Of a DNA stretch of 64,000 nt, positions 1 to 12,419 are shown piece after piece. How positions within the stretch are numbered: position 1 is the stretch's first letter; each line of letters opens with the position of its first letter. Position numbers and translations under genes: made by a program. The stretch covers positions 20,949,209 through 21,013,208 of the forward strand of contig NC_134510.1 of assembly GCF_027942865.1 (NCBI RefSeq), read 5' to 3'. This DNA comes from Odontesthes bonariensis (taxonomy: Eukaryota > Chordata > Actinopteri > Atheriniformes > Atherinopsidae). The notes under the pieces are model-generated. The model saw only the letters and a program-made list of their open reading frames with translations. It did no database searches and was not told where the DNA came from.

Positions 1-690
1 CAAACAGAATGATCTCAGGTTTGTCTTCATTTAATTGTAGAAAATTCTCTCTCATCCAGGTGTTTACTTCCTCCAAACACTGACACAGTACGTCTGCTGG
101 GCTGCAGTCGTCCGGTGACAGAGACACATAAAGTTGTGTATCATCTGCATAACTGTGATAATTGATGTTAAAGTTCTTCAATATCTGACCCAAAGGGAGC
201 ATATACAAGTCAAACAGAAGAGGTCCAAGAATTGACCCCTGGGGGACTCCACAAGTCATGGCCACTCGCTCAGATTCATAGCTGCCAATTGTAACAAAAT
301 AACTCCGGGCTTTTAAGTAGGACCTGAACCAGTTAAGGACCGCTCCAGAAAGTCCAACCCAGTTTTCCAGCCTGTGCTACAGGATTCTGTGATCTACAGT
401 ATCAAACGCAGTGCTGAGATCCAACAGAACCAGGACTGAAACATTACCAGAAACAGTATTCAACCTGATGTCGTTTAACACTTTTACCAGAGCTGTTTCA
501 GTGCTGTGATGACGTCTGAAGCCTGACTGAAAGTTATCAAGACGTTCACTTTCATTCAGAAAGTCGTTGGTTAAAGCTGGTTAAATACAACTTTCTCAAT
601 AAACTTGTATATAAAAGAGAGATTAGAGACAGGTCAGTAGTTATTCATCATAGAGGCGTCTAGAGTTTTCTTCTTTAGGAGTGGCTTAAT
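1..690 (-). mobile_element. L2-type LINE fragment (reverse transcriptase part), decayed
   Basis: Read on the minus strand, this stretch encodes pieces of a non-LTR reverse transcriptase. They include a NYRPVSNL-like block, a [15 protein letters not shown]-like block, a GVPQGS(I)LGPLLF block and the catalytic YADDTQLYVS block. The order and spacing are those of fish L2/Rex-type LINE ORF2. The frame is broken by several stops and small shifts, so it is a dead copy. It is cut by the left window edge. The exact subfamily cannot be named without a repeat library. Confidence 0.85.
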
Positions 691-1790
691 GGCAGCTGTC
701 TTTAGTGACTTGGGAAAAATGCCCGATACCAGTGAGCTGTTAACTATTTGTAAGAGATCGCTTACTACTGAGGTGACGACAACACAAGCAGAAATATGTT
801 TTAAGCAGAGTTTCTTGTCAGAATTTTGTTTTATTGCATTCTCAATCAGTTGTAGTCAAACTCTGAGTGGAAGAGATTATGAACTCTGAAAGTCTTGTTA
901 TGAGCATTTCTCTGAAGCAGAATTACAGCCAGGTGAAACAGCACTGTGGTTACAATGATGGAAACTTCATCAAGCAACTGTTCCGTGATGAATACATGTT
1001 TACATATACGGGACAGCAACACAATCCTCATTAAATCACATACAGACAGCACAGATGTAGTGGGAGGTGATCAGGGTGAAAAGGTGGAAAACTTGTGGGG
1101 TTGTATTTCTCCTCTTCAAAGTCTTGTTTCTCCTCGTTTTGTCACATGTGGGCTCGAAGTGATTTTAAGTCAAATACGTAGAAAGCACTAAGATTCATTA
1201 TGCATATAAAAAGAAGGCAGAACCATAACCCTACTTAGTAAAAATGTTATGTGCTAAAAGCGGAAAAGGTTTGGGGAAGTATTAATAATGCTTTTCTTTT
1301 ATGAAGAAATCATAGGATTCAGTTTCCACTTCCCACTCCAGTAATTTCACAATCATCAGCATATCAAAGCAATGTGACTTCTGTAACAGACTCAAAACTC
1401 TAAAGCGTCTGTCGTCAAGAGTACAAATCTTATATATGCAGGGTGTTCTTGGAAATGTTACCGGAGTCAGTCATTTGTAAGTGAAATGAAAACTTTTATC
1501 ACATCAACTGAAACATATTTAGTCATACTGATTATCTTCATCAAGGTTTCAAATCCCTTTAGGGTAATGACAGACTTTGAATGAAGCAACTTCCCAGTGC
1601 TTGATTAAAACAGATGACTGACCATTAGATTCTCAATCAGCACTGTTTAACTTCCATTGTTACTTCTTTCTTTAATCTTTCGATTTGATTAAGTGTTCCT
1701 TTGATGTCCCATGAGGTCAGGCCCTCTATTGGAGAGCAGGATTGGCTTTAAAATGAAAGAGTCTGACCACTTCTTATTCAGCTCTGGATC
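691..1790. other. No gene seen (intergenic)
   Basis: AT-rich sequence with only short chance ORFs. I see no splice-flanked conserved exon, RNA gene or clear repeat. Confidence 0.5.
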
Positions 1791-2255
1791 TTAAGCAGAC
1801 AAACCAGCATCAGAGGACATCACTGCTACTCGTTTTAGTAACCAGGTAAAAACAAAAAGAGTTAAATGAACACTATATGTTTATTCACTTAATCTGTGAA
1901 AAAAATGTAAAGTTTTTGGTAAATGTTCCTTTTGAATCACAGACCTGCTCTTTGCGTATTACAGCTCATATTTCCTGTAATGGGTAATTCATCATCCACC
2001 GGCTTCATAACTTCCTCTCCGAAGAAAATATCCTGGAGGCGACAGAAGGAGGACAGACTCAAACTAGAAGATGTCTTGACACAATGTGAGGAGGATCTCT
2101 GGAGTGTCAAAGGAAAGCAAAGTTTAACTGTGAAAAAGATCCACCTCACTCACAACATCCGTTATGTTGACCTGGCTGTTCAAGAGAGTGGCGATTTCCA
2201 CCTTAACAGGGGGGAAATCCTTAACCCTGGCTTTGTTGGAGACCAGGGGCTGTGA
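1790..2255 (+). CDS. Candidate small two-exon gene, 91-aa protein starting MGNSSS (unrecognised)
   Basis: A possible non-coding first exon ends at 1845 with CAG|GTAAAA. A possible second exon begins after the AG at 1964 and holds an ORF from ATG 1980 to TGA 2253-2255. The protein begins MGNSSSTGF, which fits an N-myristoylation signal (Gly2, Ser6), and is then basic and polar (KKISWRRQKEDRLKLEDVL, with a later LTHNIRYVDLAV). It has no signal peptide or membrane segment. I do not recognise the family. It could be a real small cytosolic or membrane-tethered protein, a partial exon of a longer gene, or a chance ORF. It lies just upstream of the Siglec-like gene on the same strand. Confidence 0.3.
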
Positions 2256-2382
2256 ATGACTGGATCGACTGTAAATGTTTTGATTTACACAACAATGCAA
2301 CAAGTGGAAGTTCTCAGTTGTGGTGTTTGAGTGGGTAACTGCATATAGCTGCTATCACTGCTATTGGAACATCACAGAGTGC

Positions 2383-2450
2383 AGCATCCATCCATCCATT
2401 TTCTATATCCGCTTAATCCAACTCAGGGTCACGGGGGGGGGGGGCCTGAA
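2383..2450 (+). repeat. Dispersed fish repeat end with (CATC)n and a G12 run
   Basis: The stretch reads CATCCATCCATTTTCTATA, then a CGCTTAATCC-like core, then GGGTCACGG running into 12 G. The same arrangement recurs at 42793-42890, so two copies are present in this window. It is a very common teleost interspersed repeat end; I do not assign its parent family. Confidence 0.7.
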
Positions 2451-3320
2451 GAACCCATCTTAGCTGCAACAGAGTACAATAGTTTTATTAAAATTTTATC
2501 ACAGCACTGTAGGTGGGAATTTGTAAACAAATGGTGAGACCTAAATGCAAAGCTGAGTTGAACTATGTTCCCCTTTTGAGATAAGATATTCGCAGTGCAG
2601 GCAGAAGTCACACAAAGTGACTTTCCAAGTGACTTTTAAAGCTATCAGCATCAACTGAGTTGTCGAAATGCAGTGTTTATGGCTCTGTTTTTGTCAGACA
2701 TATAATCCAAGTTACAGCCAATGTAAGAAAAGTACCTGAATGTATGTTTAAGAATATTTTTTTCCATATCAAGTGAACATATTAGTTAAGTATTTGTTGT
2801 GATAACTTTGAATGACTTATCAATGAGTGCCTGTCATTTGTTTCAGTGGGCGCTTGCTGTTCAGGTATCTATGTATGTTATTGTCTGTGCAATTTCAGAT
2901 TTGTAAGTTGTAAGTGAAATGTTAGCAAACTTATTGACTTTAAGCCTTCCAGCTAAAATGGTTTCGGCCTCTTGGTTTGCATTCATCTTTTTCAAACTGA
3001 CTTAAATGTGTTTTGTGGTCTTCTCTGAAATTTGACCTTGATAAAACTAAATAAGCTAAATGCTCTTTTTCATTTCTATTTCAAGTTGTACAGTTTAGAC
3101 ATGTATTTTACCATTTGATGCATTCCAGATTACTGTTACCAGCTAATTTGCATCTGTGGTCTCACTACAGGCCAAATAACATACTCGTAAGAGACAGATG
3201 AATATGCACATATGCACATGAAATATCATGATCATCGTAAGTACTAATTTCAGTGAGTAGAGTTCTAAGCATCCATCAGCATACTTATAAAATTGTTTTT
3301 TTAGCTGTAATGTAGCTATA
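2451..3320. other. No gene seen (intergenic)
   Basis: AT-rich DNA without convincing exons or RNA genes. Confidence 0.45.
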
Positions 3321-3505
3321 ATGTGTCCTGCCACAACTATGCAGATGACACTCAGATCTACGTGTCACTGACAGCAGGAGAACACGGGCCTGTAGATACA
3401 TTGTGTCACCGCATGGAACAGATCAGTGTGTGGATGCAAAACAATTTCCTCCTGCTAAACTCAGAAAAAACTGAAATTAATGTCTGTGGCCCATCTTTTT
3501 GCTAA
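3320..3505 (+). mobile_element. Short L2-type LINE reverse transcriptase scrap
   Basis: The plus strand encodes YADDTQIYVSLTAGEH, then a region ending NNFLLLNSEKTEI. This is the catalytic YADD block and the segment after it of an L2-type LINE. It matches the block seen in the copy at the left edge, but in the opposite orientation. Only about 180 bp remain, with no LINE 3' end visible. Confidence 0.8.
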
Positions 3506-3672
3506 AACATGAAAAAGATTTTAAAATAAATAATAATAATAGGAGTGACTTGACAAGTGAACAAAACATGAGTCAAAGGGAACATTATCTGTTTGTAACA
3601 CAGCAGCTGCAAGATGTGCTTAAAGTGGAACGGAAACTTAACAAGTCATCTGTCACAAGAGGGACATGACAG

Positions 3673-3675
<3 letters not shown>

Positions 3676-3705
<30 letters not shown>
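3676..3705. repeat. (AC)n microsatellite
   Basis: A run of about 14 AC units ends roughly 20 bp before the TTTGCAG acceptor that precedes the signal-peptide exon of the Siglec-like gene. Confidence 0.95.
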
Positions 3706-3706
<1 letters not shown>

Positions 3707-3746
3707 TTTCTCAATTTATTTGCAGTTTGGACCCCGAGGTGACAAG

Positions 3747-6700
3747 ATGGGTTCCTCTGAATGGCCTTTGTTTTTCATGTGCATTTGTTTCAGGGGTATG
3801 GTGCATTTTATGTCATATATATTCAGCTGTAATGTTTACATGTTATGGTATTCAAGACTGACATTTCAGTGATTTTCAAGTGAATATGTTTTTGTCTTGT
3901 GAAGCAGGACTCAATACTTCATTCCATCACATGTTTCTACGCTTTATTACAGTTATTGAAACTGAAGCCTCTTCTTGGACAGCTTCGGTGCCAAAATCGG
4001 TGAAAGGTCTCTCAGGGTCATGTGTTGTGATTCCCTGCCAGTTTGACTATCCAGCTCCACCGAAGACGGTCACTGAATTCACAGGAATTTGGATGGATGA
4101 TGATAATCGCTTCATCTTTCACCCAGATGAGGATAAGGTGCATGACTACCATGGACGGACAAGTCTGTTGGGAGATGTCAGGAAAAAGAACTGTTCTCTG
4201 AAGATTTACCCCCTTTGGAAAAATGATTCCTTTTTCTTTCGGATTGAAATTAAAGACCATAACAAATATTCCTACAAAGATGCAAAAGTCTCCATTTCAA
4301 CGATGAGTAAGTGGAAAAACCTTCAGTAAATAGAGTAAACTTTGCTGTTGTGATAATTCCCAGTAATCTCTCATTAATTCAGCACTTTGTTTTTTACCAT
4401 TAAATAAATGACATAATATGTTTGCTCTGTGTATAAATAGTACGTTATTCAAGATGCATTTTATCTGCCTTTTTATGCTTTTATTTTTCATTTTAAGCTT
4501 CTCACAACATTTTACCTCACTGGTTTACATGCAGAATAATCAAGAGATCCGAATTATATCTAAAATTATTATGGTAAGAGCATCAAAATCAAAGAGTGTA
4601 CAAACCAGGTGTGTAACAATTGTTATCTAGGTCTCTACTATTCTAATTTAAGTTAAAAAAAAAGTATTCTTTGTTCCTCATAGTCCTCATGTGCTCTTGC
4701 TTTTGTTCATCATTATTAAAAACAAGAAAACGAAAGAGGAACAGATTCTTTTGAATATACTTCTTTTAGAATTAGACAGGGGGACGTTTCGATAAGCATT
4801 TCCTGCCCAGTATTTCGCAATATTTGCTTTTGATGTTTTCTACTTTTCCACACATTTGAAGTGAGACTTAGAAAAAAAAGCACTGTGGATTATCATAGAT
4901 ACTAAGGTGCTCCTAACAGTGACTTATTATGCTTTAAAACCTAATTCTGATATTTTTTTCTTTACAAATGTGTTAAATAGTCAGGATACTTGACTTCTCT
5001 TAAAAGTTTATATCACATCGAACATTTTTTAATTGCCTATTGTGATCTCTCTTTTAAACACAGGTGAGCCAAATCCCATTAGATTTGCTTTGACGGAGGA
5101 CCTTAACGAGAACCAATCTGTACCTGCTTCCTGCTCTGTGACTCACTCTTGCCCCTTCTCCCCACCTAATTTCACCTGGAGTCACCCTGGAGAGAAGGAT
5201 CTCCAGTCACAATATCTTAGTGATGGCCAGTGGAATATTACATCTATTCTGACCTTTCGCCCAACACACAGGGATCACAACAAGTCTTTACGGTGCAACG
5301 TAACGTACGAGGGAGGGCGGCAGCAGACAGAATCCAAGATCCTTAATGTAAAATGTAAGTGTTAATCAGGGGCGATGATTCAAGCAAATGCCACATGAAG
5401 TTTAAGTATTAAAAAATGTATTAATCATCTAAACTGTATTAATCAAAATCAGGGTTACAGAATTATGATAAAAATTGTTTTTGAAGAAACATAAACCCAA
5501 TCAAAGAGAGGAGGAAACATATGAGGTCAATGAAGCACAACCAAAGAAAAAGTAAACCCAAACCATACTGAGACCCCCAAGAAAGAAGAAGCTAGACACA
5601 ATAGTTGCATGCTGGTATTAGTTTTCCCTCAGTGGGGAAACTATTACCCACAGACGAATGTGCACTGGACTCTGTCACAGTCACAGGATTAATAGTCATC
5701 ACGTTCTCAGTGAAAAATATAATGCCATCTGCATGTTGTCTGTCTGCTGATGGAGTCTGTGGCATGAAATCAGAACATTCTATCTGTTTCTGTGTTTATC
5801 AATCCAAAACCTTCCAATTGGCTTTAGAACCTTCTCAGAAATTCATATTGCATAGTCTATGACTGTTAGTCAGATTAGTAGTGCTGCAGTTTTGCACACA
5901 CACACACACACACATACGCACACACAAATTATTTGTGTTGCAAATAATTAGGTTAACTGACAACAAGTCAGTGACATGATTAGGTATAACAGCAGCACCT
6001 TAGAGAGGCAGAGGCTCTGAGATGTAAAGATGGACAGAGGTTCGTTGTGCATTACCAGGGTCTCCGCGGATCCTTAAAAAGTATTAAAAAGTCTTAAATC
6101 AAAAAATACTTTTTTTAAGGTCTTAAAATGTCTTAAATTTCGCCGACTTTCGAAGAGTGGCATTAAATTTCATCTGGGCGAAATGAAAGAAAGATATGTC
6201 TGGAGAGACGATTTTCTATCGCTCTGTGCACAATAATGGCGACTGCTGACGTTTTGTGTGTGCGCCAGTACTTCCGGTGAAAACTTCCGGTGATTTGATA
6301 ACTAGCGCTTCAGGTTAGGGCCAGTGGCCGTAAACAAAGGTTAACTTATAGCCGAGAAGAAAGATGATAATATAACGTAGCTAAAAAGACTAGCTTTCTT
6401 CTGTAGCCTAATGCTTACCGATTTAGCAAGTCTAGCAGCCTAGTTGCTAATGCTAGCCGCAGTAACGTTACCAACCATACCCGACGTCAAGGAGTTGGCT
6501 GAGCAGGGGCAAGATTATGGGGCTGGCAGAGTTAACTTCATAATGGGTGAGTGCAGGTTTCATTCACTTGTTTTCATTCTTTCACAGGATTGATTCACTA
6601 CATTGGTTTATCCGATCGCTGGCCGCCGAGCCATTATGTGTCTGGGTTTGTGTAGGTTACTGATCATGGTTGTTAGCAGTCGATAGTCAGGTTGTGTGAG

Positions 6701-9700
6701 TGTGTATTTTTTCTGTGGGTACATGCCATTGACTGTATGAGCGGTCTGTGCTCGTTTTTATTTATTTGATTAGATTGGAGATACTTTATTAATCCCGAAG
6801 GAAATTTGATTTTGTTGTGTGGTTTATGCAATGCAAAGTCACTGTCCATATATGGACAGCTGACTATTGCATAAACCAGTCTGTGCTTCACGTGAGTTGT
6901 CCAAAGTTCTGGTTTAAGTTAACTTGGGTAGTAAAATTGTTTTGCTAGTTGTAAAAGCACAGTAGACATAACTCGAAAATTAGGTTCAATTATGGATTTA
7001 TTTTGCTCAGAGCCTCAGACAAACAGACAGACAAATGGCAGCGAAAACACGCTCCTTCGCAGAGGTGTGACAATTGGGCACGATTGTCCTGTAGTGTGTG
7101 GTGTTCCCTTGTGCGTTCAAATCTTATGCGATCATGTTGACACACTGATTCAGTATCACTGAAGCACACATTTCACACTGGACTTTTTTTCAACACCGAA
7201 CAGCCTAGAGTGTAGTTTTTATATATATATTTTTGCCGTGGTAATGGTATTAATTTTTATTCTTAGAGGCCTTAAAAAGGTCTTAAAAGTCATTAAATGT
7301 GTTGATAAAAAATGTGCAGATACCCTGATTACATTACATTACATTACATTACGGTCATTTTGCAGACGCTTTTAACCAAAGCGACTTACAATAAGTGCGT
7401 TCAACATCGGTAGGCAAAAGAATTTCAGATCACAAGAAATAATAAGTGCATTTCCTGCCAATACCAAACAGCAAAGAGCATAACTAGTGCTAGAGTAAGT
7501 GCGATAAGTCAGGTACCTCAGCCTCTCACCAACTGCACACCAGTCACAGCAGGGTGGGGATGCAAACCCTGGTTCGGGTAGGGGAAGAAATAAAAAAGGT
7601 ATGAAAAGCAGGAATGGGATACAAACCCTGAGTTCAGAGAGGCGGCTTAGTTCCTTGTCAGGAGCACGGTGGAGAGCAGACAGGGTTCGATCAGAAGGCT
7701 GAGAGAGCTGTGAATCATAGGCTGGATCCAGGCTTGAAGGATGCTTCAGGAAACCACGCTGGGCACGTTCTGTAGATGGAAATACTTTAGGAATCAAAAA
7801 GCACAACTGTAAAGTTATTCTCAAGAGTTAATATGTCCAAAGGCTTGAGGCAAGGGTTACCACGTATGGTTGACACTCAGGCGTCGAAGGACTGGCAGCA
7901 TGTTCCTTAAATGCTTCCAATAATGAGGAATAAGCCGTACACGAACATGATCCATTTACTCTGTCATCTTCTCTGGGCTGAAGCTCATTACTTTTTTTGG
8001 GTTTTATCCTTCACATGCAGCTGCTGTCAAAACTACTAGAGATTGCATTTTCTTGGTCTTATCTGCCTGCACGCTCAAACATCAAAGGAGCATGTTTTGA
8101 GGAGGACAGACGCTGTTGTTCCCATCAAATAAAAAATTAACTGGTATTTTTCATGAAATAGTAAAATGTCTCACTTCAACAGAAATGTTGAAGCATATGC
8201 CTATTCATCTTGTAATGAAAGTCAATAACTAGACGATATGGAAAATAAGCGGTGTAGATTTCAAATGATGGCCAAATGCAGTGGTAGCCTCCCCTGTAAA
8301 TCACATTCAAAAGCAAAACATTTGATGCAAAGACAAGTTTCCAAGAACTCTAAAACTTTGTCACAAGATGTTGCCAGCTGATGATTGTAGATGCAGGTCT
8401 GTGTCTATAATCAGAATGGATGGCACAATTTGAGCTACACGAGAGTTGGGCCAGAAAAAGTCCAACAACATTGGATCACAACTACAGTTTACCAGTGCAC
8501 ATTGGAGCAAAAAGAAAAAGAAAAAAACAAAAACCGATCTTTAAAAAGAAGTTGCTCTGGGCAGATGAATCTTAGATGGAGTTGTTTGGCCACGGTTACA
8601 GCGTACCTTTGGCACAGGTGAAATCCACCCCAAAATATAGAATGTTCATATCGAGGTTATAGAAAGACCCAAAAGTGGCCACTGGTGGAAATATTGGCCT
8701 GATAATGGAGGCTGACTGACAGCACAGTAGAACTCAACCATTTCTCGAAGTAGGAAATACTAGCCTCTGACGTTCAGGATTTGAATAACCTTTTTCACAT
8801 AATATAGTGATATATTTAAATTCTTTTGTTGGATAAAGACCCTGTGGCCTTGTTTAAGCATATCATTTTTATTTGGAAGCAATGTTTTAAAGAGGATCAG
8901 ATATATCAGCTTGTCCAAATTTCTAAAAATGAAAAAAAAACACGGCTATGGTTCAAAATGTTGGCGTGCATAGCTGTGATGAACATCCTAACTTGAAGAA
9001 ATGTTTCTATGCAGATGCCCCGACGGATGTAAAGGTTGAGTACAAGCAAGACGTGAAGGAGGGAGAAACTGTGGAGCTGTCCTGCTCTGGTGATGCTCAC
9101 CCTCCTGTCAACAGATACATATGGCTTAATGAAACTGGTGGGCAGGTGCATAGTGGAAATCACTACCGACTGCAAAATGTCTCCAGACACATAGGAACTC
9201 TGTACTGCACAGCCATCAATGAACAGGGACGAGTTCAATCCAGTCCCGTGCAGCTCAATGTGTTATGTGAGTAAACAATTAAAGATGCATAAGAAGAAAG
9301 GAGTATTTAAACTTAAACATAGTCATAAATAAATATCTAAATCCACCTTAATGCCATATCTGGATTTCTTGTCCTTACAGATGCCCCCGAGATTAAGACT
9401 GCGTCTTCGTGCTCCTCGGAGGGCAACCTGGTGACATGTGAGTGCATAGTGGATTCGAAACCTCCCAGCATTGTCTTTTTTGTGCTTGCTGACAAAGTTC
9501 TGCTGGGCACCAAACGAGACAAAACAAGTTATTTTACAATCAGTGCTCCACAGGCAGATTTTGAGTACTCCACATTTGTGAACTGCGTGGCGAACAATAC
9601 AGAGGGGTACACGAATCTCAGACTCTCTTTACCTTTCGATGGTATGAGCAAACACTTCATTTTTAAGATTGCAAGACAGATAATTACCACCAGGCCTGTA

Positions 9701-11072
9701 CGAGGACACAAACTAAAAAAACACTGTGTGATTTCTGTTTGGACAGAAAAGATGCTGCTTATCTTCATCGCTATCGGAGCAGGCGTGATTTTGGTGATAG
9801 TTTCAATAGCAGTGGGAGTTTGTAAAAAATGGTAAGTAAAAATAAGTTTTCCAATCCAGGTAAGAAGAGAGGAAAACTGGCCTCTTTTGACATACATTAG
9901 GCAAAATTTTTGAATGCTATGCATATGAAAGCATTGAACTAAACAAATATCAGGTATAAACATGTACTTTTAAGTCATGAATATGGAGGAATTTGTTAAT
10001 TTAGCATAATGTAGTCAAGCTACATCACTCTCATCTACATCGTCTATCACCCAAAGTTCGACTCCAAAACTGATTTTCTGTCTTGGACTTTTAAAGTCTG
10101 GCCCCCAGAGCTAAAATGAATCATTCATACAATCATTTTCTTTCCAATCCCTTTTTTTCTTTCTTAATCAATGGATTGGGTTAAAATTTGAATTGAACTT
10201 CTATGAAACTTTGAGGACATTTTCCAACCATTCAACTGTTACTGGATGTTTTAAAGTAATGAAATGAAAAATCCCTATACCCTGTTTTATGTGGAAACTG
10301 GTTTTCACTTTTTTGAGACTGTCCTCTGCAATTGGTCATCTGTTCACGTAGGGCTTACATTGTAAGCAGTCACGACTTGTTCAATGCATGACCTCTAGTG
10401 GCCAGTAATACGACTTGCGTGTGAAGTCTGAAAAAGGCCTCCATCTTTGTGTCAGAGTAAATTTTAGCCTGAATTACTGAAAAATTTACAAATGGTCAGG
10501 CTCTGAAGGAAGTGCAAATTAAAATGATGATTTAAAGTTGAGCTGTAGAATGAAGATCTATTCATTTGTCATGAACTAAATGAAAAATGAAATGCGATTC
10601 GGTGTGGAATGGTCATCGCATTCACTGTTGCAGTTTGTATTAAAAGGTTTTTGTGAAAAGTTTAAATGGTCTTCATCAATGTCACCATTATTCTGTTGGC
10701 AGGAGTCGGTCTGGAGACACACCTGCACCTAACATGAGCACCATGATGGCACAAAGAGATCTGGAATTCCCTCGGTGTGCCTCATCAAAGTGAAAATTGA
10801 AATCTTTCTTCATGGCTGAATATAGTTTATATGGTCTCTCTGTTTAAATGGTTAAATATGTTTACTTTCTGCTTTTCTCCCCCAGGAAGGAGACGTATGA
10901 TGATACACCTTGTGACGCAATTTACTCCAACGATAACATGTATGGCAACATAGGGGTATGTAAAGTTTCCTCTTTTCATTCTTTCCATGCAAGCAATCGA
11001 GAATAGAGTCAGATTGTGCTCTTTTTTTCTCTGCAGGGTGACTGGGATGAAGCAATATATGGCAATGTGTAA
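3747..11072 (+). CDS. Siglec-like (MAG/CD22-type) receptor, V+C2+C2+C2, TM, tyrosine-rich tail, 489 aa
   Basis: Likely a cell-surface sialic-acid-binding Ig lectin. Exons: 3747-3795, 3953-4306, 5064-5354, 9015-9266, 9381-9641, 9747-9831, 10703-10774, 10886-10955, 11037-11072. All phases join and total 490 codons including the stop. Residues 1-16 are a signal peptide ([16 protein letters not shown]). The V-set has the Siglec cysteine pattern (C40, C45, C97) and Arg113 in FFFRIEI, at the position of the sialic-acid-contacting arginine (Arg118 in MAG). Three C2-type domains follow. The last ends SLPFDG, like the ELPFQG end of MAG domain 5. The membrane span lies within [20 protein letters not shown]. 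The tail carries [12 protein letters not shown] and AIYGNV. MAG has five Ig domains, so one C2 is missing here; the gap would fall by the 3.7-kb repeat-filled intron. It could equally be a fish-specific Siglec rather than true MAG. Confidence 0.85.
5893..5929. repeat. (CA)n microsatellite
   Basis: An interrupted CA repeat inside the large intron of the first Siglec-like gene. Confidence 0.9.
6056..7327. mobile_element. Non-autonomous DNA transposon (hAT-like ends), about 1.27 kb
   Basis: The left end begins CAGGGTCTCCGCGG and the right end finishes GATACCCTG, whose reverse complement is CAGGGTATC. Both ends carry runs related to TTAAAAAGTCTTAAA. It is flanked by ATTAC on both sides, but the right flank is an (ATTAC)n array, so the target duplication is ambiguous. 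No transposase is visible inside, so it is a deletion derivative or MITE-like copy. The CAGGG ends suggest the hAT superfamily, but a clean 8-bp duplication is not seen. It lies in an intron of the first Siglec-like gene. Confidence 0.6.
7328..7560. repeat. (ATTAC)n followed by a dispersed teleost repeat
   Basis: About five ATTAC units lead into TTTTGCAGACGCTTTTAACC, then AAGCGACTTACAATAAGTGC. This module (GCAGACGCTTTTA, AAGCGACTTACA) is one of the commonest interspersed repeats in fish genomes. I do not assign it to a class. Confidence 0.7.
8455..8645 (+). mobile_element. Tc1-like transposase remnant
   Basis: The plus strand around 8540-8600 encodes [10 protein letters not shown], an in-frame stop, then MELFGHG. 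It corresponds to the LWSDETKIELFG block of Tc1-type transposases, which holds the second catalytic aspartate. Only a short and diverged piece remains. It lies in the large intron of the first Siglec-like gene. Confidence 0.6.
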
Positions 11073-12419
11073 CACGTGGAAGAGCATCTGAGTCACCTCT
11101 GCAACATTTCTGTGTACATTAAGGTGCATGTAAAAAAAAAATCCCTTTATTTTCTGCATATATGAGTAAAACATTATTTTTCTGTAATCCTGCACTTTGC
11201 ATATGCTTTGTCCTGTAAGTGTCGTTGATGTACAAAATCAAGTTTAAAATGCCTTTTTGGTTGGTAAATAATGACCATTAAACGACCGTAACAATTCCCC
11301 TACATATATGTTTTACTCAGTCCCAAAATACAACACACAGAGTTTAAATTATTTTTCTAATTTCCTTTTTTGACCGCAAGGCTGTATTATGACCATGACA
11401 GATAAGGAGATGGCAAAGTTTTGAATACTTAGTTAAACATCCAGGAAAGGAAAAAATGACTGTCATATTCTCACTTTTACATTTAATATGTCAGTATATA
11501 TGAATTAAAGACACCCTCACCGACTTAATTCACTTATTAATCAAATATAACAAGCGAAGCTGCTGTTGTGTAACTGTTCTCAGGTTGAAAGTAGAAAAAC
11601 CTGAAGGCAAAGGGGAACCTTGTAACCGCATGGGCTAGGAGATAAGATATTTTTAACTCTTAATTAACTTCTGATTAATATTGGACCTCCAAGAGTCATA
11701 ATGTGTCACCAAGCAAGAAAGCCATTACTGGTAAATGTGTCATATATTTGCATTGTGAGCACCCAATTCACATAAGTGAAACTGAAATCCACAAACCCCT
11801 TTATGGTTTGCCTATTAAGAACACCACAAATTACAGGCTGAAATAGTGCTAAAAGACGCAAAACAACGATAATTGTTTGGAAAACGAGAGATGAAACCAC
11901 CATTTTTTTCAGAAAATGATGAAAGAATGGAGACTGGTATTCCTGAAGACTACATCTTTTTATTTTATTTGAATCAATATCATACACATTATAAAGAGTG
12001 ATCATGCAACCACAGTTGCGTCAAGAAAACCAAATCTTTTCACATTAAACCAACTATGTCATTATATTAGCAAATGGAAAAAAAGAAAAATGTAACAGCA
12101 GACAGAAAAAAGGGATGAATAACCAACTGATCACACAAAGATGACATGAATCAAAACACACAGAGACAGTCTTTTCTAACCTTTGCTAATCCGTTCTGAT
12201 TGTAGCCTTGTTCTGCGCTATTCACTGATTGCGTTATCTGGACAAGTAGTTAATCTGTAAGTCTATCGCTCCGTCATCATACCACAGCTGATTAACATTT
12301 ACCTCCCTACAAATGTACCAATTTTTGCAGTAAGAACTTAAACTAAAGAAGTGAAACTGGCAGTTTTTTTAATCATCTTGCACAGGACATGTATATTTGG
12401 GCCACCAACTGGGCTCACA
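11073..12419. other. Intergenic, between convergent Siglec-like genes
   Basis: Holds the 3' UTR of the plus-strand Siglec gene, then AT-rich sequence. I looked on the minus strand for a membrane-span or tail exon belonging to the next gene and found none. Confidence 0.5.

Noticed and set aside
8391-8621. A 76-codon plus-strand ORF as a gene
   Set aside because: It overlaps a Tc1 transposase remnant in another reading and has no gene-like context.
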